DNA of 64,000 nucleotides from Pseudomonas sediminis. GTDB lineage: Bacteria; Pseudomonadota; Gammaproteobacteria; Pseudomonadales; Pseudomonadaceae. The stretch lies in contig NZ_CP154631.1 of the NCBI RefSeq assembly GCF_039555755.1, positions 3,720,001 to 3,784,000 on the forward strand, given 5' to 3'. Of the stretch, positions 19,873 to 31,005 are shown piece by piece (the first letter of the stretch is position 1; every line of letters begins with the position of its first letter). The position numbers were made by a program, and so were the translations under genes. The notes under the pieces were generated by a model, which did no database searches, was not told where the DNA came from, and was given only the letters and a program-made list of their open reading frames with translations.

Positions 19873-20490
19873 ATGGCAATGCTGGACAGTGGGCTCAAGC
19901 AGCGCATGGTTGGTGCTCTGGTGCTGGTGGCACTGGCGGTGATTTTCCTGCCGATGCTGCTGTCGCGCGAAGATGAGATGCGTCGCGTGGTGGTAGATGC
20001 GCCGGCCATGCCGCAAGCGCCGGCTACGGCCGAGATCATCGTAGAGCCTGCCGAGGTCGTTGAGCCCGAAGAGTTGCCGCAGGAACCGGTTCCCGTCGAA
20101 GAGGTGGAGCCTCAGGTCGTCGAGGTGCCTGAGCAGCCCGCGCCCACTGCGCCGCCCGTTGCGCAGCAGAGCACACCTGATCCGGTCAAGACCGAGCAAG
20201 CGACAAGCACTGCTCCTGCCAAGCCGGAAGGGCGCCTGGACGCCAATAGCCTGCCGATCAGCTGGTCGGTGCAGTTGGCCAGTCTGTCCAGTCGCGCTGG
20301 GGCAGAAAATCTGCAGAAAACTCTGCGCAGCCAAGGCTACAACGCCTATATCCGTGCCTTCGATGGCATGAACCGGGTGTTCGTCGGCCCGCTGATCGAG
20401 CGCGCCGAAGCTGAGCGTCTGCGTGATCAGCTCAATCGCCAGCACAAGCTCAGCGGTTTTGTCGTGCGCTTCCAGCCGGAAGCAGGCTAA
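19873..20490 (+). CDS. SPOR-domain membrane protein (DedD-like)
   Basis: A 205-residue bitopic protein: a short cytoplasmic tail, one membrane helix at about residues 11-31 (MVGALVLVALAVIFLPMLL), a long Pro/Glu/Val-rich periplasmic spacer, and a C-terminal SPOR domain from about residue 130 (SWSVQLASLSSRAGAENLQKTLR to the end). SPOR domains bind denuded peptidoglycan at the division septum. The gene order folC-SPOR-cvpA-purF matches dedD's setting in E. coli. ATG 19873 is preceded by AAGGGGATTGGGG; an in-frame ATG 12 codons earlier lies inside folC and is not needed. Confidence 0.88.
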   Translation: MAMLDSGLKQRMVGALVLVALAVIFLPMLLSREDEMRRVVVDAPAMPQAPATAEIIVEPAEVVEPEELPQEPVPVEEVEPQVVEVPEQPAPTAPPVAQQSTPDPVKTEQATSTAPAKPEGRLDANSLPISWSVQLASLSSRAGAENLQKTLRSQGYNAYIRAFDGMNRVFVGPLIERAEAERLRDQLNRQHKLSGFVVRFQPEAG

Positions 20491-20537
20491 GCAAGCAAGG
20501 GACTTTGCGGTCCCTGGTTACTCGATGTGCCGGGCTC

Positions 20538-20546
20538 TGCTAAAAT
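20538..20546 (+). promoter_or_regulatory. possible extended -10 promoter ahead of cvpA
   Basis: TGCTAAAAT is an extended -10 element (TGnTATAAT-like). It would start transcription near 20553, about 24 bases before the GTG start, with GGTAGG as ribosome site. No strong -35 is seen. Confidence 0.4.
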
Positions 20547-20576
20547 GCTCCGCCTTTTCCGCTGGTAGGCCGCACC

Positions 20577-21098
20577 GTGGTATTCACCTGGGTCGATTGG
20601 GCGATCATCGCCGTCATCGCCATCTCTAGTTTGATCAGTCTCAAGCGCGGTTTCGTCAAGGAAGCCTTGTCGCTGCTGACCTGGATCATTGCAGGTGTGG
20701 TCGCCTGGATGTTCGGTGGCGCACTGGCTCAGCATCTCGTCGAATTTATCGAAACGCCTTCTGCGCGGGTCATCGCGGCCTGTGCCATTCTCTTCATCGC
20801 CACCTTGCTGGTGGGTGCTTTGGTCAATTTCCTCATTGGCGAGCTGATCCGCGTGACAGGCCTGTCCGGTACCGACCGTTTTCTCGGTATGGTTTTCGGC
20901 GCCGCGCGTGGTGGTTTGTTGGTGGTACTGCTGGTCGGGCTGATCAGCCTGGCGCCAGTGGAGCAGGATACGTGGTGGCAACAGTCGCAACTGGTGCCGC
21001 ATTTTCTGATGGTCGCCGACTGGTCGAAGAACCTCATTCTGGGGTGGTCCGATCAGTGGTTTACCGGTGGATCGGCTCACCCAGCTGATCTGCTTTAA
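20577..21098 (+). CDS. cvpA: CvpA family membrane protein
   Basis: A 173-residue inner-membrane protein with four hydrophobic helices (about 5-25, 29-52, 63-88 and 101-122) and a soluble C-terminal tail. The conserved CvpA features are FTWVDWAIIAVIAISSLISLKRGFVKEALSLL and GTDRFLGMVFGAARG. In E. coli the protein is needed for colicin V production and has been linked to envelope stress; the molecular function is unclear. It starts with GTG after GGTAGG and precedes purF, its usual partner. Confidence 0.92.
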   Translation: MVFTWVDWAIIAVIAISSLISLKRGFVKEALSLLTWIIAGVVAWMFGGALAQHLVEFIETPSARVIAACAILFIATLLVGALVNFLIGELIRVTGLSGTDRFLGMVFGAARGGLLVVLLVGLISLAPVEQDTWWQQSQLVPHFLMVADWSKNLILGWSDQWFTGGSAHPADLL

Positions 21099-21173
21099 AA
21101 GAGTGGCCGCTGCGGAGTAACCGCTGCATCGGTCGCTGAATTAGCCTGAACTATCTAGCAGGGGTCGTGGCAC

Positions 21174-22682
21174 ATGTGTGGCATCGTCGGTATCGTCGGT
21201 AAATCGAACGTCAATCAGGCGCTGTATGACGGGCTCACCGTCCTCCAGCACCGCGGCCAGGATGCTGCCGGTATTGTCACCAGCCATGATGGCCGCCTGT
21301 TCCTGCGCAAGGACAATGGCCTGGTGCGTGACGTGTTCCAGCAGCGCCACATGCAGCGCCTGGTCGGCCATATGGGTATCGGCCATGTGCGCTACCCGAC
21401 CGCTGGCAGCTCTAGCTCGGCCGAGGCTCAGCCGTTCTACGTCAACTCGCCGTACGGCATCACCTTGGCGCATAACGGCAACCTGACCAACGTCGAGCAG
21501 TTGGCCAAGGAAATCTACGAGTCCGATCTGCGCCACGTGAACACCAATTCCGACTCGGAAGTGCTGCTCAACGTGTTCGCCCACGAACTGGCCCAGCGCG
21601 GCAAGCTGCAGCCCACCGAGGAAGACGTGTTCGCTGCCGTTACCCACGTGCACGAGCGCTGCCTGGGCGGTTACGCCGTGGTGGCAATGATCACTGGCTA
21701 TGGCATCGTCGGCTTCCGTGACCCCAACGGCATTCGCCCGATCGTGTTTGGCCAGCGTCATACCGACGAAGGCGTCGAGTACATGATCGCCTCCGAGAGC
21801 GTATCGCTGGACGTGCTGGGCTTCACCCTGATCCGCGACCTGGCGCCGGGCGAGGCTGTGTACATCACTGAAGAGGGCAAGTTGTTCACCCGCCAGTGCG
21901 CGGCAAACCCGCAGTACGCGCCCTGCATCTTCGAGCACGTTTACCTGGCGCGCCCGGACTCGATCATGGATGGTATCTCGGTGTACAAGGCGCGTCTGCG
22001 CATGGGCGAGAAGCTGGCTGACAAGATCCTGCGCGAGCGTCCAGAGCATGACATCGACGTGGTCATCCCGATTCCCGACACCAGCCGTACAGCGGCGCTG
22101 GAGCTGGCTAATCACCTGGGCGTGAAATTCCGCGAAGGTTTCGTCAAGAACCGCTACATCGGCCGTACCTTCATCATGCCGGGCCAGGCGGCACGCAAGA
22201 AATCCGTGCGGCAGAAACTCAACGCCATCGAGCTGGAGTTCCGCGGCAAGAACGTGATGCTGGTGGACGACTCCATCGTGCGTGGCACGACCTGCAAGCA
22301 GATCATTCAGATGGCCCGCGAGGCCGGAGCGAAGAATGTCTACTTCTGCTCGGCAGCACCTGCCGTGCGCTATCCGAACGTCTACGGTATCGACATGCCC
22401 AGCGCCCATGAGCTGATTGCCCATGGTCGTACCACCGAGGAAGTCTGCGAGCTGATCGGTGCCGACTGGCTGATCTATCAGGATCTGCCGGATCTGATCG
22501 AGGCCGTCAGTGGCAGCAAGAAAATCAAGATCGACAACTTCGACTGCGCGGTATTTGACGGCAAGTACGTCACTGGCGACGTCGATGAGGCCTACCTGGA
22601 TAAGATCGAGCAGGCGCGCAACGATGCCAGCAAGGTCAAGTCGCAGGCAGTCAGCGCGATCATCGATCTGTATAACAACTGA
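21174..22682 (+). CDS. purF: amidophosphoribosyltransferase
   Basis: First committed step of purine synthesis: PRPP plus glutamine gives phosphoribosylamine. The 502-residue protein keeps the N-terminal nucleophile Cys2 ([11 protein letters not shown]) directly after Met, so no propeptide is needed. The glutaminase domain ([27 protein letters not shown]) covers residues 1 to about 235, and the phosphoribosyltransferase domain carries the PRPP loop [17 protein letters not shown] near residue 360. A terminator-like repeat follows, then metZ. Confidence 0.96.
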   Translation: MCGIVGIVGKSNVNQALYDGLTVLQHRGQDAAGIVTSHDGRLFLRKDNGLVRDVFQQRHMQRLVGHMGIGHVRYPTAGSSSSAEAQPFYVNSPYGITLAHNGNLTNVEQLAKEIYESDLRHVNTNSDSEVLLNVFAHELAQRGKLQPTEEDVFAAVTHVHERCLGGYAVVAMITGYGIVGFRDPNGIRPIVFGQRHTDEGVEYMIASESVSLDVLGFTLIRDLAPGEAVYITEEGKLFTRQCAANPQYAPCIFEHVYLARPDSIMDGISVYKARLRMGEKLADKILRERPEHDIDVVIPIPDTSRTAALELANHLGVKFREGFVKNRYIGRTFIMPGQAARKKSVRQKLNAIELEFRGKNVMLVDDSIVRGTTCKQIIQMAREAGAKNVYFCSAAPAVRYPNVYGIDMPSAHELIAHGRTTEEVCELIGADWLIYQDLPDLIEAVSGSKKIKIDNFDCAVFDGKYVTGDVDEAYLDKIEQARNDASKVKSQAVSAIIDLYNN

Positions 22683-22717
22683 TGCGAGCGGGCAGGGCAG
22701 CGGTCCTGCCCGGTCCG

Positions 22718-22746
22718 TAGCCCGGATTGCATCCGGGCTACTTTTT
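22718..22746 (+). terminator. terminator-like hairpin after purF (GTAGCCCGGAT repeat)
   Basis: TAGCCCGGAT (22718-22727) and ATCCGGGCTA (22731-22740) form a perfect 10-bp stem followed by CTTTTTG. The arm sequence is also a repeat module; a related piece with CCGGATGGCATCCGGG lies near 61953-61968. Confidence 0.65.
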
Positions 22747-22759
22747 GTGAGGTAGCGAT

Positions 22760-23971
22760 ATGACTCTGGAATGGGAAGCCGGCAGGCTGGACAGTGACCT
22801 GGATGGCGTAGGCTTCGACACCCTGGCCGTGCGTGCGGGTCAGCACCGCTCGCCTGAGGGTGAGCATGGCGAAGCGTTGTATCTGACCTCCAGTTACGTG
22901 TTTCGTACCGCTGCCGATGCTGCCGCGCGTTTTGCTGGCGAAGTGCCGGGCAACGTCTATTCGCGCTATACCAACCCTACCGTGCGCACCTTCGAGGAGC
23001 GCATTGCCGCACTGGAAGGCGCCGAGCAGGCGGTGGCCACTGCCTCCGGCATGTCTGCGATCCTCGCCATCGTCATGAGCCTGTGCAGTGGCGGTGACCA
23101 TGTGTTGGTGTCACGCAGCGTATTCGGTTCGACCATCAGCCTGTTCGAGAAGTACCTCAAGCGCTTTGGCATCGAGGTGGATTACGTTCCGCTGGCGGAT
23201 CTGGATGCCTGGCAGGGCGCGTTCAAGCCCAATACCAAGCTGTTGTTCGTCGAGTCGCCTTCCAACCCGCTGGCCGAACTGGTGGATATCGCCGCACTGG
23301 CCGAGATCGCCCATGCTCGCGGCGCGCTGCTGGCAGTGGACAACTGTTTCTGCACGCCGGCCCTGCAGCAGCCGCTGAAACTTGGCGCCGACATCGTCAT
23401 GCATTCGGCGACCAAGTACATCGACGGCCAGGGGCGCGGTCTGGGTGGTGTGGTTGCCGGTCGCAGTGAGCAGATGAAGGAAGTGGTGGGTTTCCTGCGT
23501 ACCGCCGGGCCGACCCTTAGCCCGTTCAACGCCTGGATGTTCGTCAAGGGCCTGGAGACGCTGCGTATCCGTATGCGCGCGCAGAGCGAGAGTGCCCTGC
23601 AGTTGGCGCTTTGGCTGGAACAGCAGCCGCAGGTCGAGCGTGTGTACTACGCTGGCCTGCCCAGCCATCCGCAGCACGAGCTGGCGAAGAAGCAGCAGAG
23701 CGCCTTTGGCGCGGTGGTCAGTTTCGAGGTCAAGGGCGGCCGTGATGCCGCATGGAAAGTGATCGATGGCACTCGCGTCATTTCGATCACCACCAACCTT
23801 GGCGACACCAAGACCACCATCGCCCACCCGGCAACCACTTCGCACGGTCGGCTGACGCCACAGGAGCGCGCCAATGCTGGCATCCGCGACAGCCTGATTC
23901 GCGTTGCAGTGGGCCTGGAAGAGCTGGAAGACCTCAAGGCAGACCTGGCGCGCGGCCTGGCCGCACTCTGA
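22760..23971 (+). CDS. metZ: O-succinylhomoserine sulfhydrylase
   Basis: PLP enzyme that makes homocysteine directly from O-succinylhomoserine and sulfide, the direct-sulfurylation route of methionine synthesis in Pseudomonas. The 403-residue protein belongs to the Cys/Met metabolism family. It has [42 protein letters not shown], and the PLP lysine in [17 protein letters not shown]. The C-terminal [25 protein letters not shown] is typical of MetZ/MetB. The SDR gene begins 3 bases after its stop, as in P. aeruginosa. Confidence 0.95.
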   Translation: MTLEWEAGRLDSDLDGVGFDTLAVRAGQHRSPEGEHGEALYLTSSYVFRTAADAAARFAGEVPGNVYSRYTNPTVRTFEERIAALEGAEQAVATASGMSAILAIVMSLCSGGDHVLVSRSVFGSTISLFEKYLKRFGIEVDYVPLADLDAWQGAFKPNTKLLFVESPSNPLAELVDIAALAEIAHARGALLAVDNCFCTPALQQPLKLGADIVMHSATKYIDGQGRGLGGVVAGRSEQMKEVVGFLRTAGPTLSPFNAWMFVKGLETLRIRMRAQSESALQLALWLEQQPQVERVYYAGLPSHPQHELAKKQQSAFGAVVSFEVKGGRDAAWKVIDGTRVISITTNLGDTKTTIAHPATTSHGRLTPQERANAGIRDSLIRVAVGLEELEDLKADLARGLAAL

Positions 23972-23973
23972 GC

Positions 23974-24750
23974 ATGTTGGAGTGGGGCACGAATGACACG
24001 CCCAACAATGGGCGTGTCGCGTTGGTCACCGGAGCCGCGCGCGGTATTGGCTTAGGCATCAGCGCCTGGCTGATCACCGAGGGCTGGCAGGTGGTGCTGG
24101 CCGACGTAGACCGTGAGCGGGGCTCCAAGGTAGCGCGTGTGCTGGGTAACAATGCCTGGTTCGTCGCCATGGACGTAGCCAAGGAAGATCAGGTCAGTGT
24201 CGGCGTTGCCGAGATACTCGGCCAGTTCGGCCGCCTCGATGCACTGGTGTGCAATGCAGCTGTCTCCGATCCGCACACCCCGCCGCTGGAGTCGCTCGAT
24301 CTCAAGCGCTGGAATCGTACGCTGGCGGTCAACCTGACCGGTGCCATGCTGCTGGCCAAGCACTGCGCGCCTTATCTGCGTGGGCATCGCGGCGCCATCG
24401 TCAATATCGCCTCGACCCGTGCCAGCCAGTCCGAAGCCGATTGCGAAGCCTACGCTGCTAGCAAGGGCGGCCTCGTTGCGCTCACGCATGCGCTGTCGAT
24501 CAGCCTGGGACCAGAGGTGAGAGTCAACTGCGTCAGCCCTGGCTGGATCGACGCTCGTGACCCGTCGCAGCAACGCCTGGAACCACTATCGGTGTTCGAT
24601 CATGCGCAGCATCCGGTCGGCCGTGTCGGCACGGTAGAGGATGTCGCGGCGCAGGTCGCCTGGCTGCTCTCCGATGCGGCCAGTTTCGTCACCGGGCAGG
24701 AATTCGTCATCGATGGCGGGATGAGCCGCAAGATGATCTACCAAGACTGA
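23974..24750 (+). CDS. short-chain dehydrogenase/reductase (SDR) family oxidoreductase
   Basis: A 258-residue classical SDR: the NAD(P) motif [12 protein letters not shown] near residue 19, LVCNAAVSD (the NNAG-equivalent, altered to CNAA), the catalytic Ser in [11 protein letters not shown]-x-x-x-K as [13 protein letters not shown], and the C-terminal [18 protein letters not shown]. The acidic D-V-D after beta-2 (LADVDRERG) suggests NAD rather than NADP. It is coupled to metZ (2-bp gap). The substrate is unknown. ATG 23974 is the only start that does not run back into metZ. Confidence 0.9.
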   Translation: MLEWGTNDTPNNGRVALVTGAARGIGLGISAWLITEGWQVVLADVDRERGSKVARVLGNNAWFVAMDVAKEDQVSVGVAEILGQFGRLDALVCNAAVSDPHTPPLESLDLKRWNRTLAVNLTGAMLLAKHCAPYLRGHRGAIVNIASTRASQSEADCEAYAASKGGLVALTHALSISLGPEVRVNCVSPGWIDARDPSQQRLEPLSVFDHAQHPVGRVGTVEDVAAQVAWLLSDAASFVTGQEFVIDGGMSRKMIYQD

Positions 24751-24753
24751 TTG

Positions 24754-24819
24754 GTAGGAGCGAGTTCTGCTCGCGAAATGCAGTGTTGCAGGCGCTTCGC
24801 GAGCTGCGCTAGTCCCTAC
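24754..24819. repeat. degenerate GTAGGAGCGAG repeat pair
   Basis: The left arm GTAGGAGCGAGTTCTGCTCGCGAA and an imperfect right arm ending CTAGTCCCTAC flank a short loop. It belongs to the same family as 2218-2270 and lies at the point where gene order departs from P. aeruginosa. Confidence 0.6.
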
Positions 24820-24834
24820 GGACTCGATAGAAAT

Positions 24835-24862
24835 GCAAAAGGCTCCCGAAGGAGCCTTTTGC
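24835..24862. terminator. bidirectional terminator between the SDR gene and ETF-QO
   Basis: A perfect 12-bp stem, GCAAAAGGCTCC (24835-24846) with GGAGCCTTTTGC (24851-24862), loop CGAA. It has an A-rich left side and a T-rich right side, so it can serve both convergent genes. Confidence 0.8.
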
Positions 24863-24875
24863 ATGTGTGGCCGAA

Positions 24876-26540
<1,665 letters not shown>

Positions 26541-26646
26541 AGGCTATCTCCTACTCAAGGCTCTTCGATGTTTTATATTGGAGGGCACGGCTCACCCCCT
26601 AACCGCGGCGTGGGCATTATATCTACACCCTCTCTGCGGGCCAATA

Positions 26647-26660
26647 CAAACGTTTGTTTG
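26647..26660. promoter_or_regulatory. PsrA-like operator (CAAAC-N4-GTTTG)
   Basis: CAAAC (26647-26651), GTTT, GTTTG (26656-26660) fits the published PsrA consensus (G/C)AAAC-N2-4-GTTT(G/C) exactly. PsrA is the fatty-acid-responsive TetR regulator of Pseudomonas; etf genes are remembered PsrA targets. The site is about 110 bp upstream of the ETF-QO start and 350 bp upstream of etfB. Confidence 0.6.
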
Positions 26661-26778
26661 AATTTTCTGTAGGCCTGTTAGAATCGTACTACATCGCGGA
26701 TGACCGGCCAGTTCGCTGTATTGACCAGGCCAGGCCGTGGGGTCAAGATACGGGCGGTTTTGCGCTCGCCGTCTGGGC

Positions 26779-26924
26779 TAACAGGCCGTTGAAAAACTAC
26801 CTGCGTTGCCATTGCTGCGTTAAAAACAGCCTTAAAATGCTCATTTACAAGACGTAAACTGCGCTTTTTCTGCTGTTTTTGCCTTGCACTGGCTGCCTCG
26901 CCTACGTTTTTCAACGGCCTGCTA
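26779..26924. mobile_element. MITE-like element with ~17-bp terminal inverted repeats flanked by TA
   Basis: The left end ACAGGCCGTTGAAAAAC and the complement of the right end GCAGGCCGTTGAAAAAC match at 16 of 17 positions. Each end is bounded by TA (26779-26780 and 26923-26924), the target duplication expected for IS630/mariner-type transposition. The interior is also largely self-complementary (both halves carry AAAAACAGC), so the whole 146 bp can fold as one long hairpin. No transposase is present. The parent element is an inference. Confidence 0.65.
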
Positions 26925-27007
26925 AAAGGTTGGCTCCTGCCAATTTATATCGCTGACCAGGCTCGCCTTGGCGAGATTCTTATTCACCGGAGAGTAACGA
27001 GGAATCC

Positions 27008-27757
27008 ATGAAGGTTCTTGTAGCTGTCAAACGAGTGGTTGACTACAACGTCAAGGTTCGCGTCAAGGCGGACAACAGCGGCGTCGACCTCGCCAACGTC
27101 AAGATGTCCATGAACCCCTTCTGCGAAATCGCCGTGGAAGAAGCCGTACGTCTGAAGGAGAAAGGCGTGGCGAGCGAAATCGTCGTCGTCTCCATCGGCC
27201 CGGCTACCGCTCAGGAACAGCTGCGCACCGCGCTGGCTCTAGGTGCCGACCGCGCTATTCTGGTCGAATCCAATGACGAGCTGAACTCCCTGGCCGTGGC
27301 CAAGCTGCTCAAGGCAGTGGTCGACAAGGAGCAGCCGCAACTGGTGATCATGGGCAAGCAGGCCATCGACAGCGACAACAACCAGACCGGCCAGATGCTG
27401 GGCGCCCTGACTGGCTTCGGCCAAGGCACCTTCGCCTCCAAGGTCGAAGTGGCTGGCGACAAGGTCAACGTCACCCGTGAGATCGATGGCGGTCTGCAGA
27501 CCGTTGCTCTGAACCTGCCGGCGATCGTCACCACCGACCTGCGTCTGAACGAGCCGCGCTACGCGTCGCTGCCGAACATCATGAAGGCCAAGAAGAAGCC
27601 GCTGGAAACCGTTACCCCGGACGCTCTGGGCGTTTCCACCGCCTCCACCGTCAAGACCCTGAAAGTCGAAGCGCCGGCTGCTCGCAGCGCTGGCATCAAG
27701 GTCAAGTCCGTGGCTGAACTGGTCGAGAAACTTAAGAACGAGGCGAAGGTAATCTAA
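27008..27757 (+). CDS. etfB: electron transfer flavoprotein subunit beta
   Basis: Beta subunit of the FAD/AMP-containing ETF heterodimer that collects electrons from acyl-CoA dehydrogenases. The 249-residue protein begins [19 protein letters not shown] and has [19 protein letters not shown], the ETF-beta signature around [41 protein letters not shown], and the recognition loop [11 protein letters not shown]. The stop codon directly abuts the etfA ATG, so the two subunits are translated in step. Confidence 0.96.
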   Translation: MKVLVAVKRVVDYNVKVRVKADNSGVDLANVKMSMNPFCEIAVEEAVRLKEKGVASEIVVVSIGPATAQEQLRTALALGADRAILVESNDELNSLAVAKLLKAVVDKEQPQLVIMGKQAIDSDNNQTGQMLGALTGFGQGTFASKVEVAGDKVNVTREIDGGLQTVALNLPAIVTTDLRLNEPRYASLPNIMKAKKKPLETVTPDALGVSTASTVKTLKVEAPAARSAGIKVKSVAELVEKLKNEAKVI

Positions 27758-28687
27758 ATGACTATCCTGGTTATCGCTGAACACACCAATGCCGCTCTGG
27801 CTGCCGCTACCCTGAACACCGTTGCCGCTGCGCAGAAGATCGGTGGCGACATCCATGTGCTGGTAGCCGGCGCCAACGCTGGCGCTGCTGCCGAAGCCGC
27901 TGCCAAGATCGCTGGCGTGGCCAAGGTCCTGGTTGCCGACAACGCTGCTTATGCCAACCAGCTGCCGGAGAACGTTGCTCCGCTGGTAGCCGAGCTGGGC
28001 AAGGGCTACAGCCACATCCTGGCTGCCGCCACCAGCAACGGCAAGAACATCCTGCCGCGCGTCGCTGCTGCACTGGACGTCGATCAGATCTCCGAGATCA
28101 TCGCCGTTGAAAGCGCAGACACCTTCAAGCGCCCGATCTATGCCGGTAACGCCATCGCGACCGTGCAGTCCTCGGCTGCCATCAAGGTGATCACCGTACG
28201 TAGCACCGGTTTCGATGCCGCTGCTGCCGAAGGTGGCTCCGCTGCTGTTGAAGCCGTTTCCGGTCCGACCGATGCCGGCAAGTCTGCCTTCGTTGGCGAA
28301 GAGCTGGCCAAGTCCGACCGTCCGGAACTGACCGCTGCCAAGATCGTCGTATCCGGCGGCCGTGGTATGGGCAATGGCGACAACTTCAAGCACCTGTACT
28401 CCCTGGCTGACAAGCTGGGTGCTGCAGTCGGCGCTTCCCGCGCTGCGGTCGATGCCGGTTTCGTCCCGAACGACATGCAGGTTGGTCAGACCGGTAAGAT
28501 CGTTGCGCCGCAGCTGTACATCGCCGTCGGCATCTCCGGCGCGATCCAGCACCTGGCCGGTATGAAGGACTCCAAGGTGATCGTCGCGATCAACAAGGAC
28601 GAAGAGGCGCCGATCTTCCAGGTCGCCGACTACGGTCTGGTTGCCGACCTGTTCGAAGCCGTACCGGAGCTGGAGAAGTCGGTCTAA
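27758..28687 (+). CDS. etfA: electron transfer flavoprotein subunit alpha
   Basis: Alpha subunit of ETF, carrying the FAD. The 309-residue protein has an Ala-rich N-terminal domain and the C-terminal FAD domain with [59 protein letters not shown] (the ETF-alpha signature) and [20 protein letters not shown]. It follows etfB with no gap and ends in a strong terminator. Product electrons go to the divergently encoded ETF-QO. Confidence 0.96.
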   Translation: MTILVIAEHTNAALAAATLNTVAAAQKIGGDIHVLVAGANAGAAAEAAAKIAGVAKVLVADNAAYANQLPENVAPLVAELGKGYSHILAAATSNGKNILPRVAAALDVDQISEIIAVESADTFKRPIYAGNAIATVQSSAAIKVITVRSTGFDAAAAEGGSAAVEAVSGPTDAGKSAFVGEELAKSDRPELTAAKIVVSGGRGMGNGDNFKHLYSLADKLGAAVGASRAAVDAGFVPNDMQVGQTGKIVAPQLYIAVGISGAIQHLAGMKDSKVIVAINKDEEAPIFQVADYGLVADLFEAVPELEKSV

Positions 28688-28705
28688 ACCGCTTTTCCCG
28701 CAACG

Positions 28706-28735
28706 AAAAAACCCGCTCTGCTGAGCGGGTTTTTT
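28706..28735 (+). terminator. rho-independent terminator of etfBA
   Basis: AAAAAACCCGCTC pairs perfectly with GAGCGGGTTTTTT, loop TGCT. The A-rich left side lets it work for the convergent hydrolase gene too. Confidence 0.88.
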
Positions 28736-28771
28736 ATTGCCTGCGCGTTGCTCGCGATCAGCGCCTGACCA

Positions 28772-29698
28772 TCATTTCAGGCCTTCGAGAAAGCCTCGGT
28801 AGAGAAGGGCGCTTTCTTCAGGGCGTTCAAGCATGGGCGCGTGGCCGACGTTATCCATGATCACCACACTGGGTTTGTTCAGCAGGGGTTGCATGACCTC
28901 GATGCTGGAGACATCCAGCACGCGGTCCTGTCTGCCCCAGAGCAGCAGGGTCGGCGCCTGAATCTTGGACAGCTCGGGTGCCAGCGGCACTGGGCGCTCC
29001 ACGAGTTGCTTGAATACCTGGTCGTAATGCGTGGCCTTGGCCATGGCGCGTTCGCCCAGATAGCGTTTGAGCGATTCCGGCAGGTAGGGCGGTTCGACGA
29101 AGACGAAATGCAGCAGCTTGTCGAAATCCTGCGGCTGTTTGACCACCAGCGGGTTGGGCGAGCCACTGGTCAGCAACTGATACAGTTCGCTCTTGTGGGG
29201 GCTGTCGATTCCGGCATTGGCGAGCAGTGCCAGCGAGCGGACGCGTTCCGGGTAGCGCGCGGCGAAGAGGGCGGCAATCTGTCCGCCCATCGAGTTGCCC
29301 AGCACGTGCGCCTGCTGGACGCCCAGCTCATCGAGGATATCCGCCAGGCGCTCGGCCTGAGTGCCGACGTCGTAGCTGCCTGGCGGCAGATCGCTGTCGC
29401 CGAAGCCGGGCAGGTCCAGTGCGATGACGCGATAGTCCTGAGTCAGGTGGCGGGAAAAACGCAGCCAGTTATCCTTGTCTGCAGCGAACCCGTGGAGCAG
29501 TACCAGGGTTTCGCCGTTTGCCGGTCCTCCCCGGTAATAATGGATGTTAAGATTGTGGACAGATAGTTGCTCGTGACTGAGCCCGGCACGGTACTGTTCT
29601 ATCAGGCGCAGGCTGGCCAGTTGAGTCGCTGGAACGAAATACAGCGTGGCGGCGCTGCCTGATAGCAGAAGCAGCAGTGCGAACAGCAGTTTTTTCAT
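28772..29698 (-). CDS. alpha/beta-fold hydrolase with N-terminal membrane or signal segment
   Basis: A 308-residue serine hydrolase. Residues 1-20 ([19 protein letters not shown]) are a signal peptide or membrane anchor. The fold is shown by [14 protein letters not shown] (oxyanion region), [11 protein letters not shown], the nucleophile elbow GNSMGG, an acid in [12 protein letters not shown], and the catalytic His in [14 protein letters not shown]. It resembles the PA2949 lipase/esterase of P. aeruginosa, which also adjoins the etf genes. The substrate is unknown. It converges on etfA. Confidence 0.88.
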   Translation of the reverse strand: MKKLLFALLLLLSGSAATLYFVPATQLASLRLIEQYRAGLSHEQLSVHNLNIHYYRGGPANGETLVLLHGFAADKDNWLRFSRHLTQDYRVIALDLPGFGDSDLPPGSYDVGTQAERLADILDELGVQQAHVLGNSMGGQIAALFAARYPERVRSLALLANAGIDSPHKSELYQLLTSGSPNPLVVKQPQDFDKLLHFVFVEPPYLPESLKRYLGERAMAKATHYDQVFKQLVERPVPLAPELSKIQAPTLLLWGRQDRVLDVSSIEVMQPLLNKPSVVIMDNVGHAPMLERPEESALLYRGFLEGLK

Positions 29699-29811
29699 GG
29701 CGCGTCCTTATCGCGAATTATTATGGCGGCGCCATTAAGCTAGCATGAACACCGAGGATGCCGGGGTGCCAAGACCATCCCACCGATCAACGCATAAACC
29801 GAGAGTAGCCA

Positions 29812-30645
29812 ATGCCAGAGCGTTGTCTGTTTAAGTCGCTGTTGCTGTGGTGCGCCCTGGCTCTGATGCCAGCCTCTGCTCTGGCTGCCGGTAAGTGCGA
29901 GCGCCTGGTGGCGACCGGCAACCCGGAGTATCCCCCTTATCTCTGGCGTGACCCGCAGAATCCGCAGCAGCTGATCGGCGCCAATGCCGACCTGCTCAAG
30001 CATCTGGCCAAGGAACTGGGCGTGGTGGTCGATGTGATCTACACCGGGCCTTGGTCGCGCGCGCAGGACGAAGTGCGTACCGGCCGTGTCGACCTGCTGG
30101 CAGGGGCGTTTCTGACGCTACCGCGTCTGGAGAACATGGATTACGTGCACCCGGCATTCTTCTTCACGCCGAGTGTGGTCTGGGTGCGCAAGGGAGAGGC
30201 CTTTCCCTACGGCAGCTGGATCGACCTGCAAGGGCATACCGGCGACACCTTGGTGGGCAATAGCTTCGGCCAGCAGTTCGACGCCTTCGCCAAGCAAAAC
30301 CTGAAGCTGGAGGGTGTCTCCAGCCTGACGCAGGCTTTCCAGAAACTGCTGCTCGGCCGCACCGACTACGTGCTCTACGAGCGCTACCCCGGCCTCGCGC
30401 TCGCCGAGACGCTGGGTATGGACGATGACCTGGAGGTACTGGATCCGCCGATTTCCAGCGAAGGCCTCTACCTTACCTTGTCGCACAATTCGGCGTGCAA
30501 CGAGCCCTGGCTGCGTGGCCAGCTGGCGCGGAAAATGACAGAAATGGTCGCCGCCGGCCTGCCTGAGCAGTTCCTGCAAAGCAATCTAGAGCTTTGGAAG
30601 GCGCAGCAGATGCAGCCCGACCCGGTTGGCGACGTCACTCAGTAG
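29812..30645 (+). CDS. periplasmic solute-binding protein, family 3 (amino-acid-binding-like)
   Basis: A 277-residue exported protein: the signal peptide SLLLWCALALMPASALAA is cleaved before GKCERLV. The mature part has the SBP family-3 pattern VATGNPEYPPYLWRDP, LIGANADLLKHLAKELGVVVDVIYTGPWSRAQDEVRTGRVDLLAGAFLT, then a second lobe. No ABC permease or ATPase is nearby, and the next two genes encode outer-membrane lipoproteins, so it may sense a ligand or serve a transporter elsewhere. The ligand is unknown. Confidence 0.85.
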   Translation: MPERCLFKSLLLWCALALMPASALAAGKCERLVATGNPEYPPYLWRDPQNPQQLIGANADLLKHLAKELGVVVDVIYTGPWSRAQDEVRTGRVDLLAGAFLTLPRLENMDYVHPAFFFTPSVVWVRKGEAFPYGSWIDLQGHTGDTLVGNSFGQQFDAFAKQNLKLEGVSSLTQAFQKLLLGRTDYVLYERYPGLALAETLGMDDDLEVLDPPISSEGLYLTLSHNSACNEPWLRGQLARKMTEMVAAGLPEQFLQSNLELWKAQQMQPDPVGDVTQ

Positions 30646-30654
30646 GAAAATCTC

Positions 30655-31005
30655 GTGATCAATCGAACCCTTCCCTTGCTGCTGGCGCTGGGCCTGACGG
30701 CCTGCGCGAGCGATCCTGCGCCCGTCGAACAACTGCGTCTGACCGAACAGGCGTTGGCGCAGATCAAGTCCCTAGGTGTGGTCAGCGAGCAATCGGAGTC
30801 GCTGCGCCAGGCTGAGGACAAGTTCGCGCAGGCCCAGGCCGCCATGCAGGACGATGAGAACAAGCAGGCGCGCCAGCTCGCCGAACAGGCCGAGCTTGAT
30901 GCGCGCCTGGCCGAGGCTGAGCACCTCAACGGTAAAGGACGGGAACAGCTGAATGAACTCAATCAGCGCATCGGCCGTCTGCGTCAGCAACTGGGAGCCA
31001 TGTGA
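30655..31005 (+). CDS. small outer-membrane lipoprotein, DUF4398-like
   Basis: A 116-residue protein with a GTG start after AGGAAAA and a lipoprotein signal peptide ending in the lipobox L-T-A-C (Cys19). The mature part is almost wholly amphipathic helix, rich in Glu/Gln/Ala, and likely a coiled coil. It overlaps the following OmpA-family gene (its TGA shares a base with the next ATG), so the two are translationally coupled and probably act together at the cell wall. Specific function unknown. Confidence 0.82.
   Translation: MINRTLPLLLALGLTACASDPAPVEQLRLTEQALAQIKSLGVVSEQSESLRQAEDKFAQAQAAMQDDENKQARQLAEQAELDARLAEAEHLNGKGREQLNELNQRIGRLRQQLGAM

Larger units (their letters stand above)
26541..27007. 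promoter_or_regulatory. divergent ETF-QO/etfBA control region
   Basis: A 467-bp gap without a convincing gene. It holds the PsrA-like palindrome at 26647-26660 and a MITE-like element at 26779-26924. The short minus-strand frame inside the element looks non-coding. Confidence 0.6.

Noticed and set aside
20498..20515. AGGGAC/GTCCCT hairpin after the SPOR gene as a terminator
   Set aside because: Only a 6-bp stem and no T run; kept as unexplained.
26678..26914. A 78-codon minus-strand ORF in the etf gap
   Set aside because: It lies almost wholly inside the MITE-like element and owes its coding look to the inverted repeat; no ribosome site or family.
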